Source: Dama dama (taxonomy: Eukaryota; Chordata; Mammalia; Artiodactyla; Cervidae). Taken from it: DNA of 64,000 nt. The notes beneath the pieces were generated by a model, which searched no databases, had not been told where the DNA came from, and saw only the letters and a program-made list of their open reading frames with translations. The DNA lies in assembly GCF_033118175.1 (NCBI RefSeq), contig NC_083711.1:42480001-42544000 (forward strand), given 5' to 3'. A program made the translations under genes and the position numbers. Below, in pieces: positions 32,440 to 43,722 of this stretch; position 1 is the stretch's first letter, and every line of letters begins with the position of its first letter.

Positions 32440-32900
32440 CTGAAATACAAAGAGAAAATTGGAACCAGTAGCAACAATTTTATTAGATGCCAAGAAGTCC
32501 TTTGATGCAGTTGAATGGGAGTACTTGTGTTATATGTTAGGTAAATTTTGCATCGGGGACGAATATAACAGATAGCACAATTTATGTTCATCTCATTTAT
32601 ATGGTTCAAATCAATGGTTTACTGTCTTCTTTTCCGTGCCTTATTGCTGCACTGGGGAGGGAAGTAAGGACGATGCCCATTACTGATGTTACTTTTCAGG
32701 CTGACATTGAAGCTCTAATATCACCCAGATCCCCTGAGGATCTGAGGGATATTCAGATGAAGGTTCACAAGTTAACTAATGTCTGCTGATTATCTACTAC
32801 TTGTGCTGAAAGCCCTAACAGCATCTGTCCTGAAAACATTAAAAGTGATATCAGAATTTGGAATGCCTTCAGGCTGCAAAGTCAGTGGGAAAGAATCATA
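32440..32900 (+). pseudogene. Possible ancient LINE reverse transcriptase fossil
   Basis: 32468-32560 reads VATILLDAKKSFDAVEWEYL then CYMLGKFCIGDEYN. This resembles RT motif A of old L1/Tx1-like LINEs (LDAEKAFDRVEWEYL type). Further on, 32601-32789 reads VQINGLLSSFPCLI (NG…S…F before motif B) and FQADIEALISPRSPEDL (near the ADD box, with D lost). The frames are broken and the GTRQGCPLSP block is unrecognisable. It does not resemble the BovB or L1 copies elsewhere in the window. Confidence 0.5.
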
Positions 32901-33971
32901 GATGCTATATTGACAAGAGTTATTTCTATTAATATTACTTATGTGACATTTAAAATAGAATGGAAATTTTAAAAGAATTGATTTGGGATTCTCACTAGGG
33001 AATGATTAAACTATAGAGTGGAAAAACAAACTTAAAAAATTGACCTGTTAATTCAGTGGTAAGATTTTGTTAAAAGAGTTTTTTACTAAATCTAAGGGGG
33101 AAAAAAGCCTCGTGGAGTATATTCTTCTTTAAAATTTAATTAGCTCAATCAAATATTAACTCCATACCTTTCTGTAACGTTTCACAAATGAAGAAAGTAA
33201 TTTCCTTGGTCGTGTGAGATCATATAGCCATGTTGAAACTGGGTGAAAGTGTATGCTACCTTAGGAAAAAGACCATTTGCCTCACTGGAAGCTGTTTGAT
33301 GGCATACGTCATGACTCAATTAAGCTTGCTATGGCTTGTCAAAAGGAATTTTCTGCTGCATATTGCTGTGTAAGAGCCCACTGCACACGAATAACTATAT
33401 AACCTAGCAGAATCAACAGACTAAAACTGTATAGCCTATTGAAAAATAAGAAACATCCAGCTTCTTAAAAACATCCTAGTTCTTAAAAACAAGTGAAAGT
33501 AAACTTGCAGGTATTAACAAGAATGGGCAAATTAAGAGGGATTAGCAATAGTGATAGGAGAAAAGAGGGATTGGGCTTATTTTAGTTTATAGTTGCTAAG
33601 TGATGTGATTGTTCATTTACTCATTCCGAGTGTTACTAACCTTTGCAAAATGGTAAACTTTACCCTCATTCTGGTACTACAGTAATTTCTGGGGTGAGGG
33701 GCTGAGGCATGAGAGGACCGGAGTACTTGTGCTGACTCGTTAGTTGATGTTAGTAGGGCAGGATTGCTGGGCTTGTAGCTCATAGCTGTCAGTGCTTAAG
33801 AAAAGGGAAGGCTGGTGGCACCTAGCCCATATGCCGCTGGAAATTGTTTTGTGTGATATTTTTAGCCATGAAGAGCCAGCATAACTAGTTTCATTGATAG
33901 CCACCCCTCTTGATCATAAAAAGTCTTAAGTGTAAATCCTAGATTATAACAAATGTGTTTAACAAACACAA
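32901..33971. other. No gene; possible weak MIR
   Basis: 33150-33260 (ACAAATGAAGAAAGTAATTT then GAGATCATATAGCC) may be a reversed MIR remnant. Otherwise nothing is supported. Confidence 0.35.
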
Positions 33972-34197
33972 TGTGTGTGCATGCTAAGTTGCTTCAGTTG
34001 TGTCCAACTCTTTGCGACCCTGTGGACTGTAGCCCACCAGGCTCCTCTGTCCCTGGGATTCTTCAGGCAAGAATACTGGAGTGGGTTGCCATGCTCTTCT
34101 CCAGAGGATCTTCCCCACCCAGGGATATAACCCGTGTCTCTTGCATCTTCTGCATTGGGAGGCAGATTCTTTACCACTAGTGCCACCTGGGAAGGCC
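33972..34197 (-). mobile_element. Bov-tA SINE, minus strand
   Basis: GCTAAGTTGCTTCAGTTGTG through CTTTACCACTAGTGCCACCT and GGGAAGGCC. Confidence 0.94.
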
Positions 34198-34897
34198 AGT
34201 AATCACAACTGACACACCCAAACTACCTATCTTCTTCCAAGTGATGACTTTTTGTCGTATATCCTGGCACAAATAGTTTCTGTTAAATCTTGCATGTGAA
34301 GCTATGCCATAGATGCATTATTTTCAGCTGCTTAGTTAACCTGACAACATAGTTAACTCAACAGGTTCTTTTTTCACCCCACAGTATTCGGTTGGCTAAA
34401 GCTACTGTTGATGCAGTTTCAACAGAGGTGATTTTTGAACCAGGAGAATGGTTCAGGAGAGGTTTAAGTGGGGTTTGGAACATCACTTGGGTTGGGTCTA
34501 GATTCAGTCCATCTAGCATGTTTCAGAAGCAAAGGACACTATTTTAGTCCTGAAGGGTTTCGGATACACTATTAAGAAAAACATTACACCTCTCAGCAAA
34601 GTTTACACATTCATCTATCTGGTCACACTCCCAACATTTGATGAGGACTTCAGCATCTGGCTCATATCTTCCTCATTGGAACTCCTACCACAGGCTGAAT
34701 TAGCATCACTGTGGGAAACCAATCAAATATTCCACCTTCCTGATTCCTTTACTGCCTCTTGCCCAATGGCTATTGTCTCCAATTGTCTTCAACTTTCACT
34801 CCTGGAAATTTCCTAGAGTTTGGCATTATCTAGAGCCACAATCTCCAGTGGCCTTTTCTGTATGATGGAGATGTTTTATCCACCCTGGCCAAAACAG
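34198..34897. other. No gene or recognised repeat
   Basis: Mixed composition; nothing supported. Confidence 0.4.
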
Positions 34898-35030
34898 ACA
34901 TTATGGTAGCCCTGCATGGTTATTGAACACTTGAAATGTGGCTAGTGTGACTGAGGAACACGATTTTTAATTCTATTGAATTTAAATGTAAATAGCCACA
35001 TATGGCAAGTGGCTACCATATTGGACAAAA
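34898..35030. mobile_element. Palindromic hAT-type MITE remnant
   Basis: Left ATTATGGTAGCC and right GGCAAGTGGCTACCATATTG are inverted ends. Between them are TTGAACACTTGAAATGTGGC, GACTGAGGAACACG and AAATGTAAATAGCCACATAT. A common mammalian MITE pattern; I cannot name the family with certainty. Confidence 0.65.
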
Positions 35031-35689
35031 CAAATCTAGAATTTTTCCATTTAGGAAAATTTAATCTCATTACCTTCTGTTCTTCCAGCTTTCTTATTCT
35101 GTCATTCTCAATAAAACTGCCATCCAATTTTCTTGACACCCCTGTTCTTAAATCCTTACTGTCTTTTCTCTCCTGGTCTCCTTTCCTTACCCATCCTCAA
35201 CCCTATGGTTGATAACTTAAAATTTTTCTCACAGTGCTTTCACCTCCTTCATGCTTTTGCATTCTGTTATGTCTGGTATTTAAACTTGCAACTCTAGATA
35301 AGTCCAGTGGCCCATGCTTATACTGATATATGGGGATGGTTGATCATTATTTGGGAAAAAAAGAAAATCATATAGTAGTGCAGATTGATGTTTTTTGTAA
35401 CTTCACACACCTGTGCAGATTGATTTCACTACAAATGCATGCTCACTTGCCTCACATGCTCACTTGCCTCACTTGCTTAATAACTTTGACTGTTCTTTGG
35501 CCACCTTCCTTTTCCATTCTCATTAATGACTTTCCCCACCTTCCACTGTTCTCCACAACTCATCTGTATAAACACTCTGCTCTTTTCTCTCGGAAGGTGC
35601 TCCCACCTCTTAGTTCCCTGAGAAAAATTATGGCCATCAGAGTGAATATCCTGAATCTTTCCTAGTGCATGCTCCTTCTCATTCTGTTT

Positions 35690-36060
35690 AGAAGCTCCAC
35701 CATCCTTCTGTCCTCACAAGTTAGAAACCTGGAAGTTAATCTTTTCTCTTTCCTATTCCTCACTCTCTCCTCTGGATAATGACCAAATCTTACCTTTTTT
35801 TATTGTTCTCTCTTGGTATCTTTGGCATTGCCTCAGTTAAGGTCACCTGAACTACTGAATTTTCTTCACAGTTCACCTTTCCACCTGCTGCCTCACACCA
35901 CACCATCCATGCTCTCTATTGCAGCTGGAGCAACAAAAACCCTACAATAAAACCCTTGCTTAAAATTTTCCAGTGACTCCCCATTGCCTTCAGGATGTCC
36001 TTGTAGCTTCAGAGTCCTTTTAGCATTTAATACTAGGTTCTCTTGCTTTGAGATCTCTCA
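35690..36060 (+). mobile_element. L2 LINE fragment, plus strand
   Basis: TTGCTTAAAATTTTCCAGTG then ACTCCCCATTGCCTTCAGGA is a hallmark of the L2 3' part. 35031-35689 is C/T-rich and may hold more diverged L2, but nothing firm. Confidence 0.7.
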
Positions 36061-37865
36061 CACACAGATATACATACACACAATTGTATCCTCTTTAACC
36101 TCATAAAAATACGAATAATCCTACTGAGGAAGTCTGTAGGACTTATCACAGTGTATAAAGTGTTCCAGCTTATTGATTGGATACGTAAAGGATACCCTTT
36201 AAATAACTTGTATTTCCTACTCTATAATTAGCTAGAGTTCTTCTAGAAGATATGATGTAATTTTTTAAAGTGATCTAGACATTTTAAAATAGTTTTATTT
36301 TTTTTCCTTCTGCTCTTATACTCCTATTTGAAAGCTGTATAAATATATTTTGGGCTGCAATACTTAGTTTTTTTTTTTTTAACAGCAAATGGAAAGAATA
36401 GTCAAACCATTTTCAAAAGCTTGTGCATTCGACTGAGAGATGTAAATTAAATAGAGAATCCACTATATTATGGGCATGCTTAGGCATGCATACGGTATGG
36501 GAAAATCTCAAAATGAAATAGGCTCAGTAATAAGGTTGGAATGCCAATGGATAAATCCATAATTGTCTTCGGGAGGATACTTCAAACCTACAAGGAATAT
36601 CCAAGGGCAAAACAGTAGATGAGAATGTCTTAAAATAGAAGGAAATTGTACTTCAGCACATCAAGGACGGTAAAAAAAAAAACAGATTATTAAAGTAGCA
36701 CTTGCAGAATGATAGAAAAATCTTATTCTCTATAAACTTACCAGTTACTCCAGGGTTTTTTTCTTTTTTCTTTTTGAAATGTGAAAATTAATGTTATTTG
36801 GAAGTACTTTTGCCTTTAAATTGATCTGTGACAGTAAATAGGTCTTAAACTTTCTAAACCTTGGTTACCTAAGTTTTCAAGTAAAATAGATTATCTCTAT
36901 GGGAAGTGAAAATGTTTTGAGTTATTACTATATCTCAGACATTGTTCTAAGTATTTATATAAGTATTCTTTTATTTAATCCAATCTCTTCTTTTTCAAAA
37001 AATTTCTCTGACCTATAGTTGAGATCGAAGTTTAAGACTTAATATTGGGTACAAAAGTCATGGGCAGAAAGAGACAGCCAGTAGTAGAGAACTAACATAA
37101 ATCTAAGAGAAGTTGATAAACAGAAGAGGAAGATCTGAGTAGGCAATGGAACCATCCCAGGCAGAAGCAGGCAGGAGAGTCCAGTTGACAAGTATAGCTG
37201 CCCATGTCAGCTCACACTCTTTGGAGTTATATTCTGTTTTGCTCACATATCGATGTACCAGAGAGTCTGGTTGTTTCTCTTGCTTTTTTGCAGAAATCCA
37301 GTCTATTTCCAAGCATGATATTTTTCACTCTTATTGGTCTCAAACTTTGATAATATAAGTACCCCTTTAAAGAGAAAAAATTCTCTGTGGCCCCAGTGCT
37401 TTTATTATTTATTTAGCTACAGACAAACAGACCTGTGTGTGATATTCTGTATACTTACAGTTTTATACAATTTTAAAATCTACAACACCCTATAAAAATT
37501 TTAAAAGTTGAAAATAAGTAGCATTCATTTAAAATTTCAGATGATGCTGTTCTGTTGAAAAACTACATTGCCACTTAAAATCTGGGTATGATATCTATTA
37601 TTAAGGTATAGCGATCTGGAGTTCAGTGTCTTGGCTATCATGCATCCCATCATTTTTCCATTCTTCCACCAGTTTTCTCTATTTGGACTTCAGGAAAATC
37701 TTTATTTTTGTGGTGTGTTAGGATGCCATTTTATCTCCAACTGTCCATGAATCCAGATTTGTTTATTAAGAACACTTTGAGGTTTGTTAGGTTATTTTTC
37801 CACAAATATTTAAAATATTACTACTTGGTTTTCACTTAATGATAACAGAAACACCATAAGCACCG
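36061..37865. other. No gene; short MIR remnant at 36915-36990
   Basis: TGAGTTATTACTATATCTCA then ACATTGTTCTAAGTATTTAT resembles a reversed MIR. The remainder is A/T-rich with nothing supported. Confidence 0.4.
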
Positions 37866-38073
37866 GAGTGATCAAGAATCTACCTGCCAATGTAGGAAAT
37901 GCAAGAGATGCAAGATTGATCCCTGGGTCGGGAAGATTCCCCTGGAGAAGGAAATGGCAACCCACTCTGGTATTCATCCCTGGAAAATACCGTGGACAGG
38001 GGAGCCTGGTGGGTTGCAGTCCATGGGATCGCAAAGAGTTGGACATGACTGAGCATGCACACACACACACACA
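37866..38073 (+). mobile_element. Bov-tA SINE, 5'-truncated, with (AC)n end
   Basis: Begins within the tRNA head (GTGATCAAGAATCTACCTGC), has a GATTGATCCCTGGGTCGGGA block and ends GACATGACTGAGCATGC followed by (AC)8-9. Confidence 0.92.
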
Positions 38074-38414
38074 TGCACCTTATTGTGACTATCAAGATGA
38101 TGCACGGTATGCCTACGTATGTTTTTTATTGAAGTTTAGAATAGTCTCAAATGAAATATAAAATTAACCAAATTCTCATAGGTGCTCAGTTAACTATGAA
38201 TCATGAGGTTTGATGTAACACTTCTCTAGTCTTTACTGATATTCTTGAGTAGGAAAATGTGGAGCGTCCTCTGACAAATGTGGCTCAGAGAGTTTGCCAG
38301 GAGAGAGAGAAGCATGTGGAAATCATAATTTAAATAAAAGGATAACATGTCTTTGGTCTATAGCCCTTCCCTACAAATATTTCTTTGCAGATCAGGGACT
38401 TGCTTGCTGAAAGG

Positions 38415-38545
38415 ATGGTCATGTAATGTATCATCCAACCAGGCCATGGTTGAGAGTGGAAAGGTAAGCTATTAATAATTACACAAGGACAACTGATATA
38501 ACTAGGACTGTCACAGACACACCAGTCACATGGTCATCCTGTGGA
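38415..38545. mobile_element. Probable DNA-transposon remnant (family not assigned)
   Basis: GGATGGTCATGTAATGTATC and, at the other end, CACATGGTCATCCTGTGG look like diverged inverted ends. Between them, GAGAGTGGAAAGGTAAGCTA and AACTAGGACTGTCACAGACA resemble a common old DNA transposon. Confidence 0.4.
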
Positions 38546-39534
38546 TGGGGCAGGGTCAGGGCAGGCACTCAAGTATTTGAATAGAGCAAATAGATCTCCA
38601 GCTTCATGTGAAATACTTCTGTCCCTTCACTACCCATTCCTGCAGTCCCCACTGTCTGCAGAAATGAGATTCTCCTCCATCTAAGCGCAAATAAAAACCT
38701 CTTTGCTAACAAAATGACTTCACGTCCACTTTTTTGCCTGAAATCTAAAGCTCGAGGATATCCTTTTAATCAACACCTCAAGCTACACTCCAAACACTCT
38801 CTAGTGACTCAATATGATACAGTTTTTTATGAAGCTTTGACAAGATCCCAACTGAGATAACTAATAGGATAAAGCTAAGCTAAGGCAGTGACTTTCAAAT
38901 TTTGTAAAGAAACATGAATCCCATATATAAGATGACACACACATGTAAACCCATAGACACAGAAACTTTGATTACAAAATATTTATCTCTAAACTTGAGA
39001 TGTGCCCCCTTGACATACACAATTTAAAAAAAAAGAAAGAAAAACAAACTGATTCTGACTTAGTTGCTTTCATTACCCACTAATGGTTTGTGACCTACAG
39101 TTTGACAACAACGCTAACCAGCCATTCTCTTCTTCATCAAGTAAAAAGGTACATATCATATTATGTTAATTCATTTTCATATGCTTTCCCAGAACTTACT
39201 GTCTTGTTCTTGACTCAAATAACAGTCAGTTTTGGGACATTTAAATAAATCTCATAGAAGACATTGTATACTGTATCATTCAAAGTCATTCCCATGTAAG
39301 GCCTTAATTATGAATTTCTCTTAGTTTTTAGTGAATATTTTCAGATTAGGAAGTTATGTAAACCAAGTTATTTCCCATTTTGCCTTGGTATAGAGAAACA
39401 TATTTAAATTCCATGTTCAACTGCAGCAAATATCTGTTTATCTCCCTTCACATATCCCATTCTCCACATGGCTTTTATTCACTCTTTATCCTGTTTTTTT
39501 TGTTTAATAAAATGGTTATATTATAGAAGATGTA
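38546..39534. other. No gene or recognised repeat
   Basis: A/T-rich; nothing supported. Confidence 0.4.
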
Positions 39535-39755
39535 CTGGTTAAGTGTATATGTATGAGAGTCAAACTGCGGAGTTTGTGATGTTAGGCAAATTATTAACCT
39601 CTTTGTATCATAGTTTCCTCATGTTATCAGTAAAATGATAATCATAACCATAATAATATCCACAGTTATAGATTTTTGTGGAAGGTAAATAAAATGATAC
39701 TTTTAAGTACTTAGAGCAATGCTTAGCCTATATTAAGAGGACAATAAGTAAAATT
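39535..39755 (+). mobile_element. MIR SINE, plus strand
   Basis: GGTTAAGTGTATATGTATGA, GGCAAATTATTAACCTCTTT, TTTCCTCATGTTATCAGTAA and TACTTAGAGCAATGCTTAGC in the MIR order. Confidence 0.75.
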
Positions 39756-39904
39756 TTAGGAGCAAATGTAAAATTAGTTAAGGATTCCTTTATTTCTCAA
39801 TCTCAGGGACCAGAAAACTCCCATAAATTTAATGTCATCCGAAGTGAGTATGTAAATGTGTTTCTGCATCTTATTCCGTAAGATTACTCCTTTGTGATAT
39901 GTAT

Positions 39905-40035
39905 GAGTTTGTTTTCCCACTAGTGTGCAAGAAACTTGAGGGTCAAGGGCTGTCTTATCAATCTTTGAATTCTCCCATCTCTTCATTCAGTGCCTTCCTA
40001 GCATAGGTGTTTCATAAATGTTTAATGAAATGCAT
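39905..40035 (+). mobile_element. L2 LINE 3' fragment, plus strand
   Basis: CAAGAAACTTGAGGGTCAAG, CATTCAGTGCCTTCCTAGCA and TAGGTGTTTCATAAATGTTT match the L2 3' end. Confidence 0.65.
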
Positions 40036-40184
40036 TAAACAGGACTTTTCAGTATTAATGAAGTAAGAAAGTTCTCAGTAGAAAGGAGTAAAAATCCACA
40101 GAGTTTGATGAAAACACGGAGTTTGATTTTCAGAACATTAGATGAGGCAGTCAGAGGCCAAAGCAGAATGCCCATCTTTCCTGT

Positions 40185-40378
40185 CAGTGGTGGTTCAGAA
40201 CATGGGCATTGTTAGTAAATCTGGATGTCAAATCCTGTCTCAGTTACTTCGTACAAAACTTGGGCAAGTTATGTAACCTCTTTGAACTTCAGATCCCTCA
40301 GCTCTAGAACAGGATAATTGATAGGTTGTGAATTTAAAGTACTTTGCACAGTGTCTGATATATGGAAAGCAGATATAT
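40185..40378 (+). mobile_element. MIR SINE, plus strand
   Basis: TCTGGATGTCAAATCCTGTC, CTTGGGCAAGTTATGTAACC, CTCTTTGAACTTCAG and CACAGTGTCTGATATATGG. Confidence 0.82.
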
Positions 40379-40417
40379 TAGGTTTTCTTCTGCTGTATCA
40401 CAATTCACCACAAATTT

Positions 40418-41096
40418 TTTAAATTAATTTAATTGGAGGCTAGTTGCTTTACAGTATTGTAGTGGTTTTTGCCATGCGCTGACATGAAGCAGCCATGGCT
40501 GCACATGAGTCCCCATCCTGAACCCCCCTCCCATCTCCCTCCCCATCCCATCCCTCCAAGCCGGTCCCGGAGCACCGGCTTTGAGTGCCCTGTTTCATGC
40601 ATCAAACTTGGACGGGTCATCTCTTTCACATATGGTAATATACATGTTTTAATGCTATTCTCGCAAGTCATCCCACCCTCACCTTCTCCCACAGAGGCCA
40701 AAAGTCTGTTCTTTATATCTGTGTCTCTTTTGCTGTCTTGCATATAGGGTCATCGTTACCATCTTTCTAAATTCCATATATATGTGTTAATATGTGTTGG
40801 TGTTTTTCTTTCTGACTTACTTCACTCTGTATAATAGGCTCCAGTTTCAATCACCTCATTAGAACTGATTCAAATGTGTTGTTTTTAATAGCTGAGTAAT
40901 ATTCCATTGTGTGTATGTACCACAGCTTTCTTATCCAGTCGTCTGCCGATGGGCATCTAGGTTGCTTCCATGTCCTGGCAATTATAAACAGTGCTGCAAT
41001 GAACATGGGGTACATGTGTCTTTTCCAATTCTGGTTTCTTTGGTATGTATGCCCGGCGGTGGGATTGCTGGATCGTATGGCAGTTCTCTTTCCATG
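40418..41096 (-). mobile_element. L1 3' copy (ORF2 end plus 3' UTR) with perfect 15-bp target duplication
   Basis: Reversed 3' UTR from TTAATTGGAGGCTAGTTGCT through a C-rich block, followed by reversed ORF2 C-terminus. ATTCACCACAAATTT is identical at 40403-40417 and 41097-41111. No poly(A) longer than a few bases remains. Confidence 0.95.
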
Positions 41097-41105
41097 ATTC
41101 ACCAC
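40851..41105 (-). pseudogene. L1 ORF2 C-terminal fragment
   Basis: 84 open codons include PRCPSADDWIRKLWYIHTME and YYSAIKNNTFES, the conserved L1 ORF2 tail. The first residues come from the flanking target copy. There is no RT or endonuclease domain, so it is non-functional. Confidence 0.92.
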
Positions 41106-41404
41106 AAATTTAACAGCTTAAAAAGAGTACAAACTTCTCTCACAGCTATCATGAATCATCTTAATGGGGCCCTCTGATTATAGTTGCATCGAGAGGTTAA
41201 AAATCAAGATGTAAGCCAGGTGTGCCCTCCTCTAGAGCTCTGACGAGGGGCAGATGTGTTTCCAAGCTTGCTCAGCTCCTTTTCACACTAGCTCTCAACA
41301 ACTAGAAGGCACTGGCGGGTCCTGCCCCATGGCTCCCTGTATAGGCCCTCTCGCTTTGTGAATCTTTTGATCTCTTCCTTCAGGAAAAGCCCTCCTCCCT
41401 TTAA

Positions 41405-41572
41405 CCAGGGGTCCCCCCAAACTGGCCCATGGCCTGTTAGGAACCGGGCCACACAGCAGGAGGTGTGCGATGGGGGAAACCCAAACCATTCCCCCACCCC
41501 TCCCCCAGTGGAAAAACTGTCTTCAGTAAACCTGGTCCTTGGTGCCAAAACAGTTGAGCACCACTGTCTTAT
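41405..41572. mobile_element. MER1-like hAT-Charlie element, internally deleted
   Basis: CCAGGGGTCCCC start, CATGGCCTGTTAGGAACCGG and GCCACACAGCAGGAGG, then AGTGGAAAAACTGTCTTCAG, CTTGGTGCCAAAACAGTTGA and GCACCACTG end. The terminal inverted repeats are recognisable; the centre is shortened. Confidence 0.85.
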
Positions 41573-41793
41573 AACTGTTCACTTTATCAGGTCAGGCCCA
41601 CCTAGGGTAACCTCCCGTTTGATGAACTCAAAGTTAACTGATAAATAATAATCAATACTAATCCAAACATGGGGGTGATATTCCACTATATTCATAGGCC
41701 TGGCTCTATAATTCATAGAGCTAGGGAATTGTACAAGGGTTTGAGTTACAGAGGGTAGGATTCTTAGGGGCCATCTTAGAATTCTGCCTAACA

Positions 41794-42115
41794 AGAGGTA
41801 ATTTCAGATCCCCTCTGAACAAGCATTTAAGTTTTGGGAACCTGGTGACTAAAGAAGAGAGTCAATTCATTCCATATTCAGTGAATGTGTGCATGGCAGT
41901 GAGTATCAGATGAGAGATTCGTGGCTGACGTACCCTCACTGTGTGCCTCTGTTGCTGTGAGCATCATCCAACTCTGAGCATGATCATACTCAGAGGAATG
42001 CTGGACAGAGTAAATATTGAATAAGTATCTGTAAAAAGAATGAATGCATAAAAATATACTAAGGAGAGTAATAGTTGGAGGAAGGTTAAACTGGTGGAAA
42101 AATAATATTGGTCTA
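41794..42115. other. No gene or recognised repeat
   Basis: Nothing supported. Confidence 0.4.
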
Positions 42116-42125
42116 GTCCATAAAA

Positions 42126-42400
42126 CAGAGAAGGCAGTGGCACCCCACTCCAGTACTCTTGCCTGGAAAATCCCATGGACAGAGGAGCCTGGTGGGCTGC
42201 AGTCCATGGGGTCGGTAAGAGTCGGACATGACTGAGCTACTTCACTTTCCCTTTTCACTTTCATGCATTGGAGAAGGCAATGGCAACCCACTCCAGTGTT
42301 CTTGCCTGGAGAATCCCAGGGATGGGGGAGCCTGATGAGCTGCCGTCTCTGGGGTCGCACAGAGTCAGACACGACTGACACAACTTAGTAGCAGCAGCAG
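42126..42400 (+). mobile_element. BOV-A2 SINE dimer, plus strand
   Basis: Two Bov-A units joined by CACTTTCCCTTTTCACTTTC and ATGCATTGGAGAAGG, ending (AGC)n. GTCCATAAAA (42116-42125) and GTTCATAAAA (42400-42409) are target copies. Confidence 0.94.
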
Positions 42401-42615
42401 TTCATAAAATACTGAACAATAAAGATCTGAGACAAGCTTATGTAGTCACAGGATCAGGGTTAGATTATATCATAAAAGTGGGACTTCAAAGGGAGGGATG
42501 GATGGGAAGGACGAATTAATAGAATTTCAAGACTAATTAGTTATGGGGGGAAGAAAGATAGGGGAATTAAAAATGATTGGTATTTTTTAAAATGATGATA
42601 ACATTTTAGTCTTCC

Positions 42616-42936
42616 GACATATGAAAGTTGCCCAGTCGTGTCCAACTCTTTGTGACTCAGTCACAACTCTTTGTGACACAGTCCATGGAATTCTCCAGGC
42701 CAGAATACTGGAGTAGGTAACTGTTCCCTTCTCCAGAGGATCTTTGCAACCCAGGTATTGAACCCAGGTCTCCCGCATTGCAGGCGGATTCTTTACCAGC
42801 TGAGCCACAAGAAAAGCCCAAGAATACTGGAGTGGGCTATCCCTTCTCCAGCAGATCTTCCCAACCCAGGAATTGAACCAGGGTCTCCTGCATTAGAGGT
42901 GGATTCTTTACCAACTGAGCTATCAGGGAAGCTCCT
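42616..42936 (-). mobile_element. Tandem Bov-tA: full copy plus an extra truncated head, minus strand
   Basis: First unit GACATATGAAAGTTGCCCAG to TTACCAGCTGAGCCACAAGA; second partial unit from AAGAATACTGGAGTGGGCTA to GAGCTATCAGGGAAGCTC. AACTCTTTGTGAC with CTCAGTCAC is duplicated inside the first unit (42643-42675). Confidence 0.9.
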
Positions 42937-42984
42937 ATATATAAAATGAGGCAAATAAAAATATATACTTCAAATACTCTTATT

Positions 42985-43045
42985 TCTATTGTTAGTGCCT
43001 AACACAATGCTTGAATGATGGTTGATTTTCAATAAATAGTTGGTA
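42985..43045 (+). mobile_element. L2 LINE 3' end fragment, plus strand
   Basis: TAGTGCCTAACACAATGCTT then TCAATAAATAGTTGG. Confidence 0.55.
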
Positions 43046-43689
43046 TTTAAATACTGTTATTTTCATGATTAATAGTCTTTAATTCATGACCCCCCAATTC
43101 AAAATGCTCTGAAAAAAATATTTTTTATAATTTGTTCAGTAACCTGGCCTGAAGTCTTTCAGGAGCAAAACTTTACCTGAACTGAGAAGTTATTTGTATC
43201 TTTATTTACCATGTAAATAACCATATTTTTGCTCCCTAAATATTCATATATTTATAGTGAGAACAGACACTTGGTTCAACCTTATAACCCAGCTTTTCCT
43301 GTTTCCCTGACTCACCTCCTCAGCAGATGTGTAAATATGACAGTAGCCTTCGTATTGTTATCTAGTTCAATCAAAGAGCTACCAACTGAGATACTCCTGG
43401 AAGCCTTAAAAAATATATAGCATATATAACACATTACTCTTCTAATAACTGAAAATATCTAATTTCAAATTATATCCAGCTCAAGGATTTTGGGTACAGA
43501 AGAGTGAATGTGTACTTTTGTTGATGGAAACAGAAAAATAGAGAAAGCTACTTTGAGGGAGAAAAAGAATTGCTTTAAATATGTTGGGCTTAATTTGTTT
43601 TGTTTTGGTTTTTTTTTCCACATCTAAGTGAAACTATTTTCCAGGCAATTGGAGATACCTGATTGGGATTTCAGCCAAACAAGTGGGAG

Positions 43690-43690
<1 letters not shown>
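43046..43690. other. No gene or recognised repeat
   Basis: A/T-rich; nothing supported. Confidence 0.4.

Positions 43691-43720
<30 letters not shown>
43691..43720. repeat. (TA)15 microsatellite
   Basis: Fifteen uninterrupted TA units. Confidence 0.97.

Positions 43721-43722
<2 letters not shown>

Larger units (their letters stand above)
40379..41793 (-). mobile_element. MaLR (MLT1-type) LTR, minus strand, holding two later insertions
   Basis: Parts at 40379-40417, 41112-41404 and 41573-41793 read as one reversed MaLR LTR: TCTGCTGTATCACAATTCAC joined to AACAGCTTAAAAAGAG, then AAATCAAGATGTAAGCCAGG, then GGCCCACCTAGGGTAACCTC and GAATTCTGCCTAACA. An L1 and a MER1-like element sit inside. Confidence 0.78.
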
